Below the pieces are notes generated by a model. The model did no database searches, was not told where the DNA came from, and was given only the letters and a program-made list of their open reading frames with translations. This document shows positions 15,622 through 23,763 of a stretch of 25,447 nucleotides of DNA, one piece after another. The translations under genes were made by a program, and so were the position numbers. This DNA comes from Nevskia sp043781855. GTDB lineage: Bacteria > Pseudomonadota > Gammaproteobacteria > Nevskiales > Nevskiaceae. The DNA is taken from NCBI GenBank assembly GCA_043781855.1, contig JAYWBB010000151.1, positions 1-25,447 on the forward strand, written 5' to 3'. The number at the start of each line of letters is the position of its first letter. The first letter of the stretch is position 1.

Positions 15622-16229
15622 GAAGCGCAATGCCTGGGCTGGCCTTGACGGCGCTGCTGGCGCTGACGGCGTGCAGCAACGCGCCGGCGCCGATCGAGCG
15701 CTATTACCGCCCGGAGATCGCTGCCCCTGAGCCGCACACACCGCTGCCTTTGCGCATGCTCGTCGAGCTTTTTGAAGTGCACGGCCTTTACAGCGACCGG
15801 CCGCTGGTCTATCTCGACGGCGAGGGCGCTTATCGGCAATCGCACTTCCATAACTGGCTTGAAGCGCCGTCGCAGTTGCTCGGCGAGAGCTTGCTCGGTT
15901 ATCTGCGCGCGGCTTACGGGGCGGAATCGGCATTCCTGCCGGATGCGCGGCTCGAAGGCGATCTCACCATCCGTTCGCGCCTGCGCCGCTTCGAGCGCAT
16001 TCCCGGCACGGACTCGACGCAAGCCCTGCTCGCGCTCGAGATCGTCGTCACGGCGCGCAGCGGACGGTTGCTCGGCAGTATCGACTTCGAGGAATCCGCA
16101 GCGGCGGGCACGACCATTCCCGAGTACGTGCGGGCGCAGTCGGCGCTGCTGGGCAAGGCTTATGGACAACTCCTGATCCTGCTCGATACGCGCGCCGCTG
16201 CGTCGGCGACCGATCGGAAGACACGCTGA
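15618..16229 (+). CDS. ABC-type transport auxiliary lipoprotein (PqiC/DUF330-like)
   Basis: A 203-residue lipoprotein. The lipobox L-T-A-C places the modified cysteine at residue 19 after a short hydrophobic leader. The body has the pattern YYRPEIAAPEPH, then LYSDRPLVYLDGEGAYRQSH and HNWLEAPSQLLGESLLGYLR, which is typical of the ABC-type transport auxiliary lipoprotein family that includes PqiC. These proteins sit in the outer membrane and receive the MCE channel. The GTG start overlaps the MCE stop (GTGA); an ATG at 15630 would give a slightly shorter leader. Its position at the end of the MCE genes supports the role. Confidence 0.88.
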   Translation: MRSAMPGLALTALLALTACSNAPAPIERYYRPEIAAPEPHTPLPLRMLVELFEVHGLYSDRPLVYLDGEGAYRQSHFHNWLEAPSQLLGESLLGYLRAAYGAESAFLPDARLEGDLTIRSRLRRFERIPGTDSTQALLALEIVVTARSGRLLGSIDFEESAAAGTTIPEYVRAQSALLGKAYGQLLILLDTRAAASATDRKTR

Positions 16230-16234
16230 GCTTG

Positions 16235-16840
16235 GTGAAATCGGCGGACCAACTGACGCTGTTTCCGGAACTGCCCGCCGCCTCGCGACGCAGCGCGCGC
16301 CGCGCGCGCTTTTTTTTCGCGCTATGGCCGGACCGGGGCCTGCGCGAACGGTTGGCGCAGGCGGCAGCGATCCTTCCGATTGGTGACAATCCATCGGCGT
16401 ATCGCGTGAAGCCCGAGCGCATCCATCTGACCCTGGCTTTTCTCGGCGCACTCGATACGCACGGGGCCGAGGCGGCGTTGCTGGCGGGTGCGGCCGTGCA
16501 GGCGCGGGCGTTTACGCTGGCGCTCGACAAGGTCGGCCATTTTTCCGGTCCCAACGTCGTGTGGATCGGCCCGTCGGCGCTGGCGCCACCGCTTGCGAAG
16601 CTGAAGGGCGAACTGGATCGCGAGCTGCTGCGCTTTGCGCTGCCGGTAGAAAGCGCGCCGTATCGACCGCATGTCACCTGTCTGCGCAATGTCCGCGAGC
16701 CGCCGGACGCTTCGCTGGTGACGATCGAATGGTGCGTGCAGGATTTCGTATTGGTCCGCAGCGCCGCCGGCAGCGGCGGAAAACCGGCGCGATACCGCGT
16801 TCTGCGGCGCTGGCCGTTGCAGCAAGCCAGCGCTGCCTGA
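16235..16840 (+). CDS. thpR: RNA 2',3'-cyclic phosphodiesterase
   Basis: A ~201-residue member of the 2H phosphoesterase superfamily (LigT/ThpR). The two catalytic H-x-T-x motifs are HLTLAF at about residue 64 and HVTCLR at about residue 146, with FFALWPD near the N-terminus as in ThpR. The enzyme opens 2',3'-cyclic phosphates on RNA ends. It has an N-terminal extension of ~25 residues rich in Arg. GTG at 16235 is chosen; the adjacent TTG at 16232 is possible. It starts a few bases after the lipoprotein stop, so it is probably co-transcribed with the MCE operon. It converges on xseA with three bases between the stops. Confidence 0.9.
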   Translation: MKSADQLTLFPELPAASRRSARRARFFFALWPDRGLRERLAQAAAILPIGDNPSAYRVKPERIHLTLAFLGALDTHGAEAALLAGAAVQARAFTLALDKVGHFSGPNVVWIGPSALAPPLAKLKGELDRELLRFALPVESAPYRPHVTCLRNVREPPDASLVTIEWCVQDFVLVRSAAGSGGKPARYRVLRRWPLQQASAA

Positions 16841-16843
16841 AGC

Positions 16844-18208
16844 TCAGCCGGGATCGACGCTTTTAACCTCGGCCGCAATGCGCCCGCGCGCCAGCCGTAC
16901 AAGGACGGGATCGCCGGGCGCCAGTCCCTTCGAATCGCGGATCAGGCTGCCGTCCTCACGCAGCGCCAGCGCATAGCCGCGCTCCAGCACTGCGTTCGGG
17001 TTCAGGCTGTTGAGCAGCGCATCGACGACGCGCAGGCAGGCGGCGGATTCGGAGACGAGCGAAGCGCCACGCGAGCGCAGGCGTTGCAACAACATGAGTA
17101 CACGCTCGCGCCGCGCCTGGATGCGCGCCCGCGGTCCCGCTGCAACCAGCCTTGCGCGCAACCCTTGCAACGACTCGCGGCGCCCCGCGAGCCGGGCCTG
17201 CAAACCATGACGCAGACGCTCATCGAGTTCGTCAAGTCTTTGCGCGCGCTCGTGCAGGCGGCGGCCCGGATGCATCATCTGCAAGCGCGCCTGGTGGCGT
17301 TGAAGCTGTTCGGCGGCGATTTTCAGCTGGCGCCGTTGCAGCTCGATCAGCGCAAGGTCCAGCGAGTCGATCCGCGCGTAGGCCTCGGCGATGTCGGGTG
17401 TCGCGAGTTCAGCCGCAGCGGTGGGTGTCGCGGCGCGGACATCGGCCGCGAAATCGGCAATCGTGAAGTCGATTTCATGGCCGACGCCGCAGACCACCGG
17501 CACGGCGCACGCACGGATCGCCCGGGCGACCGCCTCGTCGTTGAACGCCGAGATGTCTTCGAGCGAGCCGCCGCCGCGCGCGAGCAGGATCACGTCGACC
17601 GGCGTCTTCAGCGGCAACTCGCGCAGTGCCCGAACAATGGCCGGCGGCGCCTCCTTGCCCTGCACCGGCACCGTGTACAGCGCCACGCTCGCGAGCGGCC
17701 AGCGTCGCGCCAGCGTGTTGAGAATGTCCTGCAGCGCCGCACCGGTGCCCGAGGTGATGATGCCGATGCGGCGCGGCAGCGGCGGCAGGGGTCGCTTGAG
17801 TTGCGCGTCGAACAGGCCCTCCGCCGCGAGCTTCGCCTTGAGCAGTTCGAAGGCGCGCAGCAGCGCTCCGGCGCCGGCCGGCTCCAGGTGCTCGACGATC
17901 ATCTGCAGTTCGCCGCGCGCCGGGTAAATGCCGACCTTGGCGCGCACCAGCACGGCGTCGCCGTCGCGCGGTTGCGGTCGGACGTAATAGTTCGCGCCCT
18001 TGAACATCGCGCAGCGCAACTGCGCGCGCTCGTCCTTCAAGGTGAAGTACCAGTGGCCGGAGGCAGGCCGCGAGAAGTTCGAGATTTCACCGCTTACCCA
18101 GACGCTCGGCAGGCTCTCGTCGAGCAGTGCGCGCAGAATCTCGGCCAGTTCGGAGACGCCGTAAATCGTTCGAACAGCCGGGGTGCGCGCGCCGCCGTCC
18201 GCGCGCAT
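16844..18208 (-). CDS. xseA: Exodeoxyribonuclease VII large subunit
   Basis: A 454-residue XseA. The N-terminal OB-fold domain (about 10-110) contains VSGEISNFSRPASGHWYFTL and KDERAQLRCAMFK. The catalytic domain carries RRIGIITSGTGAALQDILNT, ARGGGSLEDISAFNDEAVAR and GVGHEIDFTIADFAADVRAA followed by TPTAAAE, all diagnostic for the family. A long coiled-coil rich in Arg/Gln/Leu fills about 280-400. With XseB (not in this window) it degrades single-stranded DNA to short oligonucleotides. ATG at 18208 is chosen; a TTG two codons earlier overlaps the Uma2 stop. It lies two bases after the Uma2 gene, so the two are co-transcribed. Placement opposite guaB is as in E. coli. Confidence 0.95.
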   Translation of the reverse strand: MRADGGARTPAVRTIYGVSELAEILRALLDESLPSVWVSGEISNFSRPASGHWYFTLKDERAQLRCAMFKGANYYVRPQPRDGDAVLVRAKVGIYPARGELQMIVEHLEPAGAGALLRAFELLKAKLAAEGLFDAQLKRPLPPLPRRIGIITSGTGAALQDILNTLARRWPLASVALYTVPVQGKEAPPAIVRALRELPLKTPVDVILLARGGGSLEDISAFNDEAVARAIRACAVPVVCGVGHEIDFTIADFAADVRAATPTAAAELATPDIAEAYARIDSLDLALIELQRRQLKIAAEQLQRHQARLQMMHPGRRLHERAQRLDELDERLRHGLQARLAGRRESLQGLRARLVAAGPRARIQARRERVLMLLQRLRSRGASLVSESAACLRVVDALLNSLNPNAVLERGYALALREDGSLIRDSKGLAPGDPVLVRLARGRIAAEVKSVDPG

Positions 18209-18210
18209 GC

Positions 18211-18792
18211 TCAAATGCCGAAATCCAGGCCGCGATAAATTTCGGCAAGCGTCAGCGCAGTCGAGGTTCCGGGCACGCAGTCGAAGGTGATGACATCGTC
18301 CAGGCGCGTCCGCACCTCGGGCTGCCAGCTGTTTGCGCGCTGATGCATGGTCACGTGGACAGCCTGTTGCGAAACCAGCAAGTAGATTTTCAGCGGCTCG
18401 AGCGTCTTGTAATCGCGGAATTTCTCGCCGCGATCGACATGCTGTGTGGTGTCTGACAACACCTCGATCAGCGCGCAGGGCTTCTCGACGCAGGACTCGC
18501 CCGGCGCATCGTCGGGATCGCAGACCAGCATCACATCGGGGTAGTAGCCGAACGTGTCGTCGCCGGGATTCAGGCGCAGCAGGACATTTTCGGCGTAAAC
18601 GCGGCAGCCAAGCGCATCGTGACGCGCGCGAAGAGCGATGTATGTGTTGCCGACGATCAGATTGTGATTCTTGCTGCCGCTCGCCATCGCGTGGATTTCA
18701 CCCGCGATGAGTTCATGGCGAACCTCGGAGCGCGCTTCAAGTTTCAGGAACTCCTCGAAGCTGATCTTCGGTACCGGCTGCGGTCTGGCCAT
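18211..18792 (-). CDS. Uma2 family endonuclease (DUF820)
   Basis: A 193-residue protein of the Uma2 family, which has a restriction-endonuclease-like PD-(D/E)XK fold. Recognisable features are the N-terminal ISFEEFLKLEARSEVRHELI, then GEIHAMASGS, the metal-binding Asp in GYYPDVMLV (D86), and E110 in ALIEVLSDTTQHVDRGEKFR with D120, K124 and Y128. The fold and active-site residues are intact. The biological role of Uma2 proteins is not established; they are abundant in cyanobacteria and scattered in proteobacteria, often as mobile multi-copy genes. Here it has been placed between guaB and xseA, with its stop two bases before the xseA start, and it shares a ~54-base promoter region with divergent guaB. 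Confidence 0.9.
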   Translation of the reverse strand: MARPQPVPKISFEEFLKLEARSEVRHELIAGEIHAMASGSKNHNLIVGNTYIALRARHDALGCRVYAENVLLRLNPGDDTFGYYPDVMLVCDPDDAPGESCVEKPCALIEVLSDTTQHVDRGEKFRDYKTLEPLKIYLLVSQQAVHVTMHQRANSWQPEVRTRLDDVITFDCVPGTSTALTLAEIYRGLDFGI

Positions 18793-18796
18793 GGGG

Positions 18797-18825
18797 TCGG
18801 TTTGTGAAACGTCCTCCCGTATAAT
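18797..18825 (+). promoter_or_regulatory. Sigma-70-type promoter of guaBA
   Basis: A perfect TATAAT -10 box lies at 18820-18825, 21 bases before the guaB ATG. The best-spaced -35 candidate is TCGGTT (18797-18802, 17-base spacer), which is weak. The implied leader is very short and includes GGAG (18837-18840). Confidence 0.65.
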
Positions 18826-18846
18826 ATCCCTTTGCCGGAGCCGTTA

Positions 18847-20343
18847 ATGTCTCGTTTGTCCCCCGATCAAAAGGCCGACTCCCGCATCGATCTCGAGGCC
18901 CTGACGTTCGACGACGTCCTGCTGCAACCGGCTTACTCTGAGGTTCTGCCGCGCCAGGTCGATCTGCGTACGCCGCTCACTTCCCGCATCACGCTGAACA
19001 TTCCGCTGCTGTCGGCGGCGATGGACACGGTCACCGAGGCCAACCTCGCGATTGCACTCGCGCAGGAAGGCGGGATGGGCATCGTGCACAAGAACATGAG
19101 CGCCGAGCGGCAGGCGGCCGAAGTGCGGCGCGTGAAAAAGTACGAGAGCGGCATCATCGCCGACCCGATTACGGTGCCGCCGGGCATGACCATAGCCGAA
19201 GTGCTGGCGCTGACGCGCGCGAATCACATCTCCGGCGTGCCGGTGGTCGACGGCGATCAACTGGTCGGCATCGTCACCAGCCGCGACCTGCGTTTCGAGA
19301 CGCGCATGGATCAGCCGGTGTCGCAGATCATGACGCCGAAGCCGCGCCTGGTGACGGTCAAGGAAGGCGCGGCGCGCTCGGAAGTCATCGCGCTGCTGCA
19401 TGCGCATCGCATCGAGAAAGTGCTGGTGATCAACGAGCGCTTCCAGTTGCGCGGCATGATCACCGTCAAGGACATCCAGAAGTCGACCGAGCATCCGCTG
19501 GCCTGCAAGGATGAGCACGGCCGCCTGCGCGTGGGTGCGGCGGTGGGCACCGGACCGGATACCGATGACCGTGTCAGCGCGCTGGTCGAAGCCGGGGTCG
19601 ATATTGTCGTCGTCGATACCGCGCACGGGCACTCGAAGGGCGTGATCGACCGCGTGGCCTGGATCCGCCGGAAGTACCCGGACCTCCAGATCATCGGCGG
19701 CAACATCGCGACCGGCGAAGCCGCGCTGGCGCTGGTCGACGCGGGTGCCGATGCGGTCAAGGTCGGCATCGGCCCCGGCTCGATCTGCACGACACGCATC
19801 GTCGCCGGCGTCGGCGTGCCGCAGATCAGTGCGGTGATGGCCGTGGCCGCAGCACTCAAGAGCAAGGGCGTGCCGCTGATCGCGGATGGCGGCGTGCGTT
19901 ACTCGGGCGACTTTGCGAAGGCGATTGCGGCGGGTGCCTATTCGGTGATGGCCGGCTCGCTGTTCGCCGGCACCGAGGAAGCGCCGGGCGAGGTCGAGCT
20001 GTACCAGGGCCGTTCGTACAAGAGCTACCGCGGCATGGGTTCGCTCGGCGCGATGAGCCAGGGATCGAAGGACCGCTACTTCCAGGACACCACCAGCGAG
20101 GTCGAAAAGCTCGTGCCCGAAGGCATCGAAGGCCGCGTGCCGTACAAGGGCCCGATGAGCGCGATCGTGCATCAGATGATCGGCGGCCTGCGCGCCAGCA
20201 TGGGCTACACCGGCTGCCACACGACCGAGGAACTGCGCACACGCGCGCGCTTCGTGAAGATCACTTCCGCCGGCATGCGCGAGTCGCACGTCCACGACGT
20301 GACGATCACCAAGGAAGCGCCGAATTACCGCACGCAAACCTGA
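18847..20343 (+). CDS. guaB: Inosine-5'-monophosphate dehydrogenase
   Basis: A 498-residue IMPDH, which oxidises IMP to XMP with NAD+, the first committed step to GMP. The catalytic barrel begins with LTFDDVLLQPAYSEVLPRQV; two CBS domains are inserted at about residues 100-220 (ANHISGVPVVDGDQLVGIVT); the catalytic Cys314 lies in GPGSICTTRIVAGVG; the flap carries YRGMGSLGAM. ATG at 18847 is chosen because GGAG lies six bases upstream and MSRLSPDQ precedes the conserved part; an in-frame TTG at 18832 is unlikely. It is followed after ten bases by guaA. Confidence 0.97.
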   Translation: MSRLSPDQKADSRIDLEALTFDDVLLQPAYSEVLPRQVDLRTPLTSRITLNIPLLSAAMDTVTEANLAIALAQEGGMGIVHKNMSAERQAAEVRRVKKYESGIIADPITVPPGMTIAEVLALTRANHISGVPVVDGDQLVGIVTSRDLRFETRMDQPVSQIMTPKPRLVTVKEGAARSEVIALLHAHRIEKVLVINERFQLRGMITVKDIQKSTEHPLACKDEHGRLRVGAAVGTGPDTDDRVSALVEAGVDIVVVDTAHGHSKGVIDRVAWIRRKYPDLQIIGGNIATGEAALALVDAGADAVKVGIGPGSICTTRIVAGVGVPQISAVMAVAAALKSKGVPLIADGGVRYSGDFAKAIAAGAYSVMAGSLFAGTEEAPGEVELYQGRSYKSYRGMGSLGAMSQGSKDRYFQDTTSEVEKLVPEGIEGRVPYKGPMSAIVHQMIGGLRASMGYTGCHTTEELRTRARFVKITSAGMRESHVHDVTITKEAPNYRTQT

Positions 20344-20353
20344 GACGTCCGAC

Positions 20354-21970
20354 ATGGCTGCCCACAACGGCGATATCCACGCCGACCGCATCCTCATTCT
20401 CGATTTCGGCTCCCAGTACACCCAGCTCATCGCGCGCCGCGTGCGTGAACTCGGCGTCTACTGCGAGCTGCATCCCTGGGATATTTCCGCCGAAGACATC
20501 CGCGCGTTCGCGCCGAAGGGCGTGATCCTCTCCGGTGGCCCCGAGTCGGTCTGTGCGCTGAAGGCGCCGCGTGTGCGCGAAGCGATCTGGCAACTCGGAG
20601 TGCCGGTGCTCGGCATCTGCTACGGCCTGCAGGCGATGGCGCATCAACTCGGGGGCTTGGTAGAGCCGAATGACTCGAAGGAATTCGGCTATGCCGAAAT
20701 CCGCGCACGCGGTCACTCGGAGCTGCTGCGCGGTATCGAGGATCGAGTGAGTGAAGAAGGCCATGGCCTGCTCGATGTCTGGATGAGCCACGGCGATCGC
20801 GTCGTCGAGATTCCCCCCGGCTTCAGGCTGATTGCCTCGACCACGGACGTTCCGATCGCCGGCATCGCCGATGAATCGCGCCACTACTACGGCGTGCAAT
20901 TCCACCCGGAAGTCACGCACACCCCGCAGGGCGCACGTATCTATGCGCGCTTCGTGCACGACATCTGCCGATGCAGCCAGTCCTGGACGCCGGGCAATAT
21001 CATCGAGGATGGCATCGCCCGCGTGCGCTCGCAGGTCGGCAAGGGTCGCGTGCTGCTCGGCCTCTCGGGGGGTGTCGATTCATCCGTCGTCGCAGCGCTC
21101 CTGCACAAAGCCATCGGCGATCAGCTCACATGTGTCTTCGTCGATCACGGCCTGCTGCGCCACCTCGAGGGCGACCAGGTCATGCAGGTGTTCGCGAAAA
21201 GTCTGGGCGTGAAAGTCATCCGCGTCGATGCCGGGCAGCGCTTCCTGAGTGCGCTCGAAGGCGAGGCCGACCCGGAGGCGAAGCGCAAGACCATCGGCCG
21301 GCTGTTCGTGGAAGTATTCGACGAAGAGGCGCGGAAGATCACCAGTGCCGCCGCCGCCGAGGGGCGAGGCGGTAAAGTCGAATTCCTCGCGCAAGGGACG
21401 ATTTATCCCGACGTGATCGAATCCGCCGGCGCGACCACCGGCAAGGCTCACGTCATCAAGAGTCATCACAACGTTGGCGGTCTGCCGGAGCACATGAAGC
21501 TCAAGCTGGTCGAACCGCTGCGCGAATTGTTCAAGGACGAAGTGCGGCGCATCGGCGTGGAACTCGGCCTGCCGCACGAGATGGTCTATCGCCATCCGTT
21601 CCCCGGCCCGGGCCTTGGCGTGCGCATACTCGGTGCGGTCACCCAGGCCGCAGCCGACACGCTGCGCCTCGCCGATCACATCTTCATCGAGGAACTGCGC
21701 CGCGCCGGCTGGTACGACAAGACCGCGCAAGCCTTCGCCGTGTTCCTGCCGGTGAAGTCGGTCGGCGTCACCGGCGACGGCCGCCGCTACGAGCCGGTCA
21801 TCGCGCTGCGGGCGGTCGAGACGATCGACTTCATGACTGCACGCTGGGCGAGGCTGCCGTACGAACTGCTCGAAAAAGTATCCCTGCGCATCGTCAACGA
21901 AATCGGCGGCGTTTCGCGTGTCGTCTACGACATTTCGGGGAAGCCGCCGGCGACGATTGAGTGGGAGTAA
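20354..21970 (+). CDS. guaA: GMP synthase (glutamine-hydrolysing)
   Basis: A 538-residue GMP synthase, converting XMP to GMP with glutamine and ATP. The N-terminal class I glutamine amidotransferase domain starts ILILDFGSQYTQLIARRVRE and has the triad Cys89 (LGICYGLQ), His184 and Glu186 (VQFHPEVTHT). The ATP-pyrophosphatase domain has the P-loop SGGVDSS (about 238-244) and VDHGLLR. The dimerisation domain has HPFPGPGLGVRIL and ends PPATIEWE, the universal GuaA C-terminus. It forms an operon with guaB. A tadA-like gene often follows guaA in gammaproteobacteria, but here foreign-looking genes on the other strand follow. Confidence 0.97.
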   Translation: MAAHNGDIHADRILILDFGSQYTQLIARRVRELGVYCELHPWDISAEDIRAFAPKGVILSGGPESVCALKAPRVREAIWQLGVPVLGICYGLQAMAHQLGGLVEPNDSKEFGYAEIRARGHSELLRGIEDRVSEEGHGLLDVWMSHGDRVVEIPPGFRLIASTTDVPIAGIADESRHYYGVQFHPEVTHTPQGARIYARFVHDICRCSQSWTPGNIIEDGIARVRSQVGKGRVLLGLSGGVDSSVVAALLHKAIGDQLTCVFVDHGLLRHLEGDQVMQVFAKSLGVKVIRVDAGQRFLSALEGEADPEAKRKTIGRLFVEVFDEEARKITSAAAAEGRGGKVEFLAQGTIYPDVIESAGATTGKAHVIKSHHNVGGLPEHMKLKLVEPLRELFKDEVRRIGVELGLPHEMVYRHPFPGPGLGVRILGAVTQAAADTLRLADHIFIEELRRAGWYDKTAQAFAVFLPVKSVGVTGDGRRYEPVIALRAVETIDFMTARWARLPYELLEKVSLRIVNEIGGVSRVVYDISGKPPATIEWE

Positions 21971-22056
21971 TTCGGAGTCTTTCGAGTATCTCTTGCCTGC
22001 CGGCTGGCATGACGGGATGCGAACTACGCGATGAGGGCGTTAGTCCGCACTGAAAG

Positions 22057-22686
22057 CTACGAGATAATCTGGCGGAAAGTTAGGTTGATTCGCCTACCCA
22101 GCTTTTCAGTCTCTCGTTTCAGACAGTGCTTCCAGGATGCCTGTGTAGGACCAGACATGACGAGCACGCTGCCATCGGAGAGGCTAATGCGTGCGATAGG
22201 CAAGTCTTTCCGCTTCTTGTGTTTTAGCTGAAACTCCCGAGTTTCACCCAGACTTACGGAAGCGATGACTGGCTGCGGTCCTAGCTCAGGTTCGTCGTCG
22301 CTATGCCAGCCCATGTTGTCGCGTTCGGTGCGATATAGGTTGAGCAGGACACTGTTGAACGACGTGTTAGCTAGTTGTTCGACGCGGCTGCGAAGCGTCA
22401 ACAGCAATGGCGTCCACGGCAACGGATTGAGCACGCTACCTGAATAGCTGTAAGTAGTGCCAGGATCGCCATACCAAGCCACCAAACGCGGCTGCTTGTA
22501 ACGCCTGCCCCAGATAGTCACTTCCTCTTCTCGCCATTGCACTTGAGTTAGAAGCTCATCGAAATATTGCTTGGCCTCTCGTGTTGACAGAGCATCCGCG
22601 AAATACAGTAGATCGGAATCTGGTAAGGGTATCTTCTCAGAACCGCCTTCGGACTTGCTGAATAAGTCGCCCATTCGGACATTCAT
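22057..22686 (-). CDS. AlkB-like 2-oxoglutarate/Fe(II)-dependent dioxygenase
   Basis: A 209-residue protein with the complete AlkB active site: HxD at His128/Asp130 (GWHSDDE), distal His187 (SWKHCL) and the 2-oxoglutarate-binding RINLTFR (R199, N201, T203, R205). The substrate-side features RRYKQPRLVAWYGD, SYSGSVLNPLPW and LLNLYRTERDNMGWHSDD resemble ALKBH2/ALKBH3-type enzymes, which demethylate alkylated DNA or RNA bases. The ATG overlaps the stop of the preceding gene (ATGA), so expression is coupled to the methyltransferase-like protein. Base composition is clearly lower in GC than guaA and the rest of the window, suggesting horizontal transfer. It converges on guaA. The enzyme class is certain; the substrate is not. 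Confidence 0.93.
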   Translation of the reverse strand: MNVRMGDLFSKSEGGSEKIPLPDSDLLYFADALSTREAKQYFDELLTQVQWREEEVTIWGRRYKQPRLVAWYGDPGTTYSYSGSVLNPLPWTPLLLTLRSRVEQLANTSFNSVLLNLYRTERDNMGWHSDDEPELGPQPVIASVSLGETREFQLKHKKRKDLPIARISLSDGSVLVMSGPTQASWKHCLKRETEKLGRRINLTFRQIIS

Positions 22687-23561
22687 TTTTTAACGTAAAC
22701 GCCGTAAAAGAGTTTACTTTTAAGTTTTGGGGAATGCCCGAATTTCGTTAGAAACTCGTGTAGGTCGCTCTTCTCTTCATCCCAGCGAGGCGTCATTTCG
22801 GGCAAACCCGCGACCACGGACTTGAATCCGTTAGTTTCAGCAAGCTCCGAGATGTAGTCTGTGAAGACGGTATGGTTGTTATCAACGAAGAGAATCTTTG
22901 CTCCTTTTTTTGCGGACGCGCCAATCTCCTTCCAGAATTTCGCTGCTTTGTCCTTGACACGCACAATCTCTGAGGCGAAGTAGTTGCTAATGAATAGATC
23001 GGCAGACAGGAACTTGCGCTGCTTGGCCCAGTCTTCTGGCTCCGTCACGTCTAGGCCCTGGAAGTTCACAAATAGTTTGATGTCTGCGTCCAGTTCTTGC
23101 CCAATTTCAGTCCACGAATCGGCCCAAGCTTGTTCCCGGTCACACAGGTAGCAGGTTAGCGACTCGATTTTTGAGTTCTTGTTGGCAAGGATATAGTGGA
23201 GAAGCCCAACAAGCTCACTTCCCGGTCCGCCTCCCAGGCAGGATACGACCAGCTTCTTGGTCTTGACCATATCTTCGCTTAATCCGGCGTTCACTAGATC
23301 AAGAACCTGCCGCACGTAGTCGGCGTGACTGGCAACGTACTTGAAGACATAGGCAAAGCGAGTTGTAGGGTCGGAATAGTCAATTGGCGGCATCTTTGTA
23401 TCGGTGAACTTGCCATATGACGCAGACAGATCGGACATCGCTTTTGCGATCTTGGCGTCGGCCTTGGCTCCGTGGATTGCCTCGACCTGTCCATACAGCT
23501 CGTTAAGGACACGATAGACAAGCTGGAAAATAGTCTTTGTTGCCTTCTTGTCGTTAGCCAA
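22683..23561 (-). CDS. SAM-dependent methyltransferase-like protein, unknown function
   Basis: About 292 residues. The motif VVSCLGGGPGSELVGLL (near residues 105-121) resembles the SAM-binding glycine loop of class I methyltransferases, CYLCDRE (acidic Asp near 141) fits motif II, and SADLFISNYFASEI plus GAKILFVDNNHT fit later strands. A ~100-residue helical N-terminal region (LVYRVLNELYGQVEAIHGAK) precedes the fold. I do not recognise a named family, and the target is unknown. The start is uncertain: TTG at 23561 (LANDKKATKTIF) is chosen because the reading frame beyond it, up to a TTG at 23666, runs into short repeats. Lower GC than neighbours, shared with the downstream AlkB gene. The two-gene unit looks transferred. 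Confidence 0.72.
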   Translation of the reverse strand: MANDKKATKTIFQLVYRVLNELYGQVEAIHGAKADAKIAKAMSDLSASYGKFTDTKMPPIDYSDPTTRFAYVFKYVASHADYVRQVLDLVNAGLSEDMVKTKKLVVSCLGGGPGSELVGLLHYILANKNSKIESLTCYLCDREQAWADSWTEIGQELDADIKLFVNFQGLDVTEPEDWAKQRKFLSADLFISNYFASEIVRVKDKAAKFWKEIGASAKKGAKILFVDNNHTVFTDYISELAETNGFKSVVAGLPEMTPRWDEEKSDLHEFLTKFGHSPKLKSKLFYGVYVKK

Positions 23562-23639
23562 TTTTTGAGATCTCAAAGTGTAACGGCTACAAGGAATTAG
23601 CCCGCCTGGCCTGCAACGAGTGTAGCGAATTACTGAGGG

Positions 23640-23677
23640 AATCAAAGGGGCCGGAATCAAAGGCAATCAAAGGGGCC
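23640..23677. repeat. Three tandem copies of AATCAAAGG
   Basis: AATCAAAGG occurs at 23640, 23655 and 23665; the first and third copies extend to AATCAAAGGGGCC. This lies upstream of the methyltransferase-like gene at the junction between lower-GC and higher-GC DNA. Similar CCCTTTGATT motifs recur between genes in many proteobacterial genomes, but I cannot assign it to a named element. Confidence 0.6.
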
Positions 23678-23763
23678 AGGCACGAATAAACCAGCCACCG
23701 CGACTACGACCTGGCCGGGCGGATAAAAACCTATCTCGATTACGGCGACACCAGCTTCGGTAG

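Noticed and set aside
17084..18238. A 384-codon plus-strand open frame
   Set aside because: Antisense to xseA; low-complexity Arg/Gln composition.
18844..20430. A 528-codon minus-strand open frame
   Set aside because: Exactly antisense to guaB, with His/Arg/Asp-rich composition and no family motif.
21980..22025. TGCCTGCCGGCTGGCA symmetry after guaA as a terminator
   Set aside because: The dyad has no loop, contains a T-T mismatch and lacks a T run, so I do not call it a terminator.
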